From the NCBI RefSeq assembly GCF_023555415.1, contig NZ_JAKRYL010000007.1:62001-126000 (forward strand): a stretch of 64,000 nucleotides of DNA, written 5' to 3'. Under the pieces are notes generated by a model, which saw only the letters and a program-made list of their open reading frames with translations, was not told where the DNA came from and ran no database searches. This DNA is from Halalkalibacter alkaliphilus (GTDB lineage Bacteria > Bacillota > Bacilli > Bacillales > Bacillaceae_D). Position numbers and translations under genes: made by a program. Positions 61,516-64,000 of this stretch are shown piece by piece. Each line of letters begins with the position of its first letter. Position 1 is the first letter of the stretch.

Positions 61516-62343
61516 TTATCGTTTAATGCTTTTTAGTAATAAAACAACAAGTAATACCATTATGCTAGTTAAGACAATCATTCCACCTGTTGCAATATTA
61601 AATTGGTAAGAAAAATATAATCCTAATATAATTGAAACTTGTGCAAAAATAATACTAAATAAAATTAGTTGCTTGAAACTTTTGGAAATTTGAACACTTG
61701 CCGCAACAGGAATAACAACAAGAGCTCCGACGAGTAAAATTCCTACCACTTTCATTGACATTGAAATAACCAAAGCAATTAATAGCGCAAAAACAAAATT
61801 GATGAATTTCATTGAAATACCTGAAACCTGCGCATACTCTTGATCAAATGAGCTCAATATAAATTCCTTATAAAATAAGAAAATGATGAATAAAACAAAA
61901 ATAGCAGTAAATATAATAAATTGTACATCACTAACCGTTACACTTACAATACTTCCAAATAAATAAGTATACCACTCATTATATCCTGTCCGAGCAAGAC
62001 TTATAAAAATCGCACTCATCCCAATACCTGTCGACAAAATAATCGGGACAGCCAATTCTTGAAAATGACGATACATATCTCTTAATCGTTCAGTAATTAA
62101 TGCACCAATAAGTGCAAAGACAACTCCCATATACATTGGATTAATGTTTTGAAAGAGAGGCCCGATTGTACCTAGAAAAACCCCTGCAGAAATACCCGTT
62201 AGAGTAATATGAGAAATCGACTCCGTTACGACTGATATTCTGCGTACAAGTAAAAAAGCCCCGACAATTGGAGCAATAATACCAATAACTACCCCAGCCA
62301 CAACTCCTCTTTCAATAAACGTAAGATTTGATAAGAATTCCAT
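61516..62343 (-). CDS. Zinc/manganese ABC transporter permease, second copy
   Basis: 275-aa ABC-3 family permease with about eight helices. RRISVVTESISHITLTGISAG contains the family H/E-rich cytoplasmic segment, and FILSSFDQEYAQVSGISMKF is the conserved C-terminal loop. It is 27 bases after a paralogous permease, so the importer may be a heterodimer. Contact with the ATPase is expected at the cytoplasmic loops. Confidence 0.9.
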   Translation of the reverse strand: MEFLSNLTFIERGVVAGVVIGIIAPIVGAFLLVRRISVVTESISHITLTGISAGVFLGTIGPLFQNINPMYMGVVFALIGALITERLRDMYRHFQELAVPIILSTGIGMSAIFISLARTGYNEWYTYLFGSIVSVTVSDVQFIIFTAIFVLFIIFLFYKEFILSSFDQEYAQVSGISMKFINFVFALLIALVISMSMKVVGILLVGALVVIPVAASVQISKSFKQLILFSIIFAQVSIILGLYFSYQFNIATGGMIVLTSIMVLLVVLLLKSIKR

Positions 62344-62370
62344 CGATTTAGAGCCCCTATTCTTATTTTT

Positions 62371-63234
62371 TTAGCTCGTTTTTTTCGCGGCAATTCCTCG
62401 AACTATACTTAGACCATATTCTACCGCAATGACAATAAGTAATATTAAAACTGAAATCATAACAATCATTCCACCAGGTGCCAAATCTAAATAAAAAGAA
62501 GATATTAAACCTGTCACTACCGCTATTTCCCCAAAGAAAATTGAATATAAAAACATCTGCTTAAACCCTTTCGCCAACCTCATAGCTGCTGCTACAGGTA
62601 AAGTCATTAGTGCAGAAACAAGCAGAATACCAACTATTCTCATAGAAGCTGCAATGACAAGTGCAACCATGACGATGAATATAAAATTAACCAATTTACG
62701 ATTAATCCCTGAGACTTTCGCTTGCTCTTCATCAAACGACAAGAAAAATAGCTCCTTATAAAAAAGAATTAAAACAACTAATACAACAACCGTAATAATA
62801 CAAATAGTCCACAAATCAGAGCGACTAACGGCTATGACACTACCAAATAAATAATTAAATAAATCATTATTAAATCCATCAGCCATTGAAATGAATACAA
62901 CCCCAAGCCCAATTCCACCAGATAAAATAATAGGAATAGCAATCTCTTTGTAAAATTTATAAGCACTTCGAAGTTGTTCAATTAGTATCGAACCACCAAC
63001 AGAAAAAACCAATCCCAAATATAAAGGATTGAGTCCTTGAAAGAACACTACATGTTTAGCAAGAAGTAAGCTAGCCGCAATTCCTGATAATGTAATATGA
63101 GACAAAGCATCTGCAATTAAAGCAAGTCGGCGTACAACTAAAAAAACACCTAATAATGGCGCAAGCAGTCCAATAAGCAATCCAGAGTAAAAAGCATTTT
63201 GCAAAAACTCATAACGAAAAAAGGCTTCTAACAT
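62371..63234 (-). CDS. Zinc/manganese ABC transporter permease, first copy
   Basis: 287-aa ABC-3 family permease paralogous to the following gene: RRLALIADALSHITLSGIAA and FFLSFDEEQAKVSGINRKL are the corresponding conserved blocks. About eight transmembrane helices. It starts four bases after the ATPase gene's stop, so translation is coupled. Two permeases with one ATPase suggest a heteromeric membrane unit. Confidence 0.9.
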   Translation of the reverse strand: MLEAFFRYEFLQNAFYSGLLIGLLAPLLGVFLVVRRLALIADALSHITLSGIAASLLLAKHVVFFQGLNPLYLGLVFSVGGSILIEQLRSAYKFYKEIAIPIILSGGIGLGVVFISMADGFNNDLFNYLFGSVIAVSRSDLWTICIITVVVLVVLILFYKELFFLSFDEEQAKVSGINRKLVNFIFIVMVALVIAASMRIVGILLVSALMTLPVAAAMRLAKGFKQMFLYSIFFGEIAVVTGLISSFYLDLAPGGMIVMISVLILLIVIAVEYGLSIVRGIAAKKTS

Positions 63235-63237
63235 CTT

Positions 63238-64000
63238 TTAATGCCCCCCATGATTATGGGTAACTAAATGAACATCATGACCATAAAATGACGATAAATC
63301 TTGGTTTCCCTCGAAATCTGCTGTATTTCCGTGGAAATGAAGTGTCTTATTTAGACAAGCTACATCAGTAACATGATCTGTCATTACACCTATATCGTGA
63401 GTCACAAGGATAAGGGTAATCTTTTTTTCCTTATTCAGTTGATCAAGCATATCGTAGAACTGTCTAACGCTAGCTGAATCCACTCCAACTGTTGGTTCAT
63501 CAAGGATGAGTAATTCTGGCTCACTTACAAGTGCACGAGCGATAAAAACTCGTTGTTGCTGTCCACCAGATAACTCGCCAATATTCTTATGCATATATTT
63601 TGTCATTCCAACTTGTTCAATTACATCGCGAACGAGCTGCTTATGTTTACGGTTTAAAAAGCGCAATAAGCCAACTTTTCCGTATAATCCCATAGAAACA
63701 ACTTCAAACACTGTAGCAGGAAAGCCTGAATTAAAACTATTTGCTTTTTGCGAAACAAATCCAATTCGTTCCCACTTTTTAAATTTCGAAACACGTTCTC
63801 CAAACAATTTAATTTCTCCAGATTGAAGGGGGATTAGCCCTAAAATCAATTTAATTAACGTTGATTTCCCTGAGCCATTTGGTCCAACTAAGCCCAGAAA
63901 TGAACCTTTTTTTATTTGTAGAGATACATTTTCCAATACATTTTGATTACCATACTGAAAGGAGATATTCTTTATCTGTATAGCATCATTTGTTTCAGGT
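63238..64000 (-). CDS. znuC: Zinc-type ABC transporter ATPase (5' end beyond the window)
   Basis: Metal ABC ATPase: Walker A GLVGPNGSGKSTLIK, Q-loop VSQKANSF, signature LSGGQQQRVFIARAL, Walker B ELLILDEPTVGVD and switch His VTHDIG. The C-terminus is His-rich (GHDVHLVTHNHGGH), fitting zinc handling. The frame remains open to the window edge (QIKNISFQYGNQNVLENV precedes the internal TTG at 63936), so the true start is beyond 64000. First visible gene of the operon; the binding protein gene is not in view. Confidence 0.92.
   Translation of the reverse strand, partial: PETNDAIQIKNISFQYGNQNVLENVSLQIKKGSFLGLVGPNGSGKSTLIKLILGLIPLQSGEIKLFGERVSKFKKWERIGFVSQKANSFNSGFPATVFEVVSMGLYGKVGLLRFLNRKHKQLVRDVIEQVGMTKYMHKNIGELSGGQQQRVFIARALVSEPELLILDEPTVGVDSASVRQFYDMLDQLNKEKKITLILVTHDIGVMTDHVTDVACLNKTLHFHGNTADFEGNQDLSSFYGHDVHLVTHNHGGH

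Overview
The window looks like chromosomal DNA of a low-GC, endospore-forming member of the Bacillaceae, probably from the alkaliphilic/halotolerant Bacillus group. The evidence is a spore coat cluster (two CotX-family proteins, a CotW-like protein, a manganese catalase), a SpoVAF-type GerA germination protein, Bacillus-type sigma-A promoters, AGGAGG ribosome sites, and long stretches matching the gene content of the B. subtilis yqj-yqi-yqg-yqf region (yqjH, yqjE, yqjC, yqjA, artPQR, yqgU, yqgV, yqgQ, gluP, yqgN, rpmGA, pbpA, yqgE, sodA, yqfZ, ispG, yqfX, yqfW, zur). Most genes lie on the minus strand. No phage, transposase, IS or CRISPR was seen. Species assignment is inference.

Layout. 1-8.9 kb: a partial unrecognised protein, DNA polymerase IV, an M20 peptidase, an orphan methylmalonyl-CoA epimerase, the 29-aa Prli42-like stressosome peptide, an L,D-transpeptidase, a YqjA-type membrane protein and an amino-acid ABC importer (artPQR). 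9-16 kb: a PilZ protein, a three-PAS sensor kinase, the spore coat/catalase cluster and a BCCT transporter with a repetitive Glu/Lys/Met tail. 16-20 kb: msrA-msrB and yjcHGF. 20-25.8 kb: a TPP riboswitch with the thiE-thiS-thiG-thiO-thiD operon, followed by a DUF1385 protein fused in frame to a thiamine-binding-type domain. 25.8-38.4 kb: yqgU, aspartase, yqgQ, yueI, spoVAF, rhomboid protease gluP, L-lactate dehydrogenase, a ThiF/MoeB-type E1 enzyme, a DUF92 membrane protein, 5-formyl-THF cyclo-ligase and a cysteine-poor L33.

38.4-44.9 kb holds an alpha-glucan-type cluster: a DUF4912 protein, a GH57-GT4 fusion, a nucleotidyltransferase/left-handed-helix/phosphomannomutase-like fusion, and a free-standing domain resembling the N-terminal beta-sandwich of bacterial GH15 proteins. 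It sits between rpmGA and pbpA, which are close neighbours in B. subtilis, so it looks like an accessory insertion. 45-51 kb: pbpA, yqgE and sodA, with a strongly promoted rod-shaped RNA between pbpA and yqgE that resembles 6S RNA; then uppP and a five-tRNA operon. 52-64 kb: a Na/Pi cotransporter, DUF1189, NfeD, DUF1002 and MFS proteins, yqfZ-ispG, yqfX, yqfW, a DUF1540 protein, and a zinc-uptake ABC operon ending in a Fur-family regulator (zur), whose ATPase gene runs off the right edge.

At least ten intergenic hairpins share an AAAAGG/CCTTTT core with differing outer stems, a dispersed family of terminators. Start codons were chosen mainly by Shine-Dalgarno spacing and family length; the alternatives are given in the entries.
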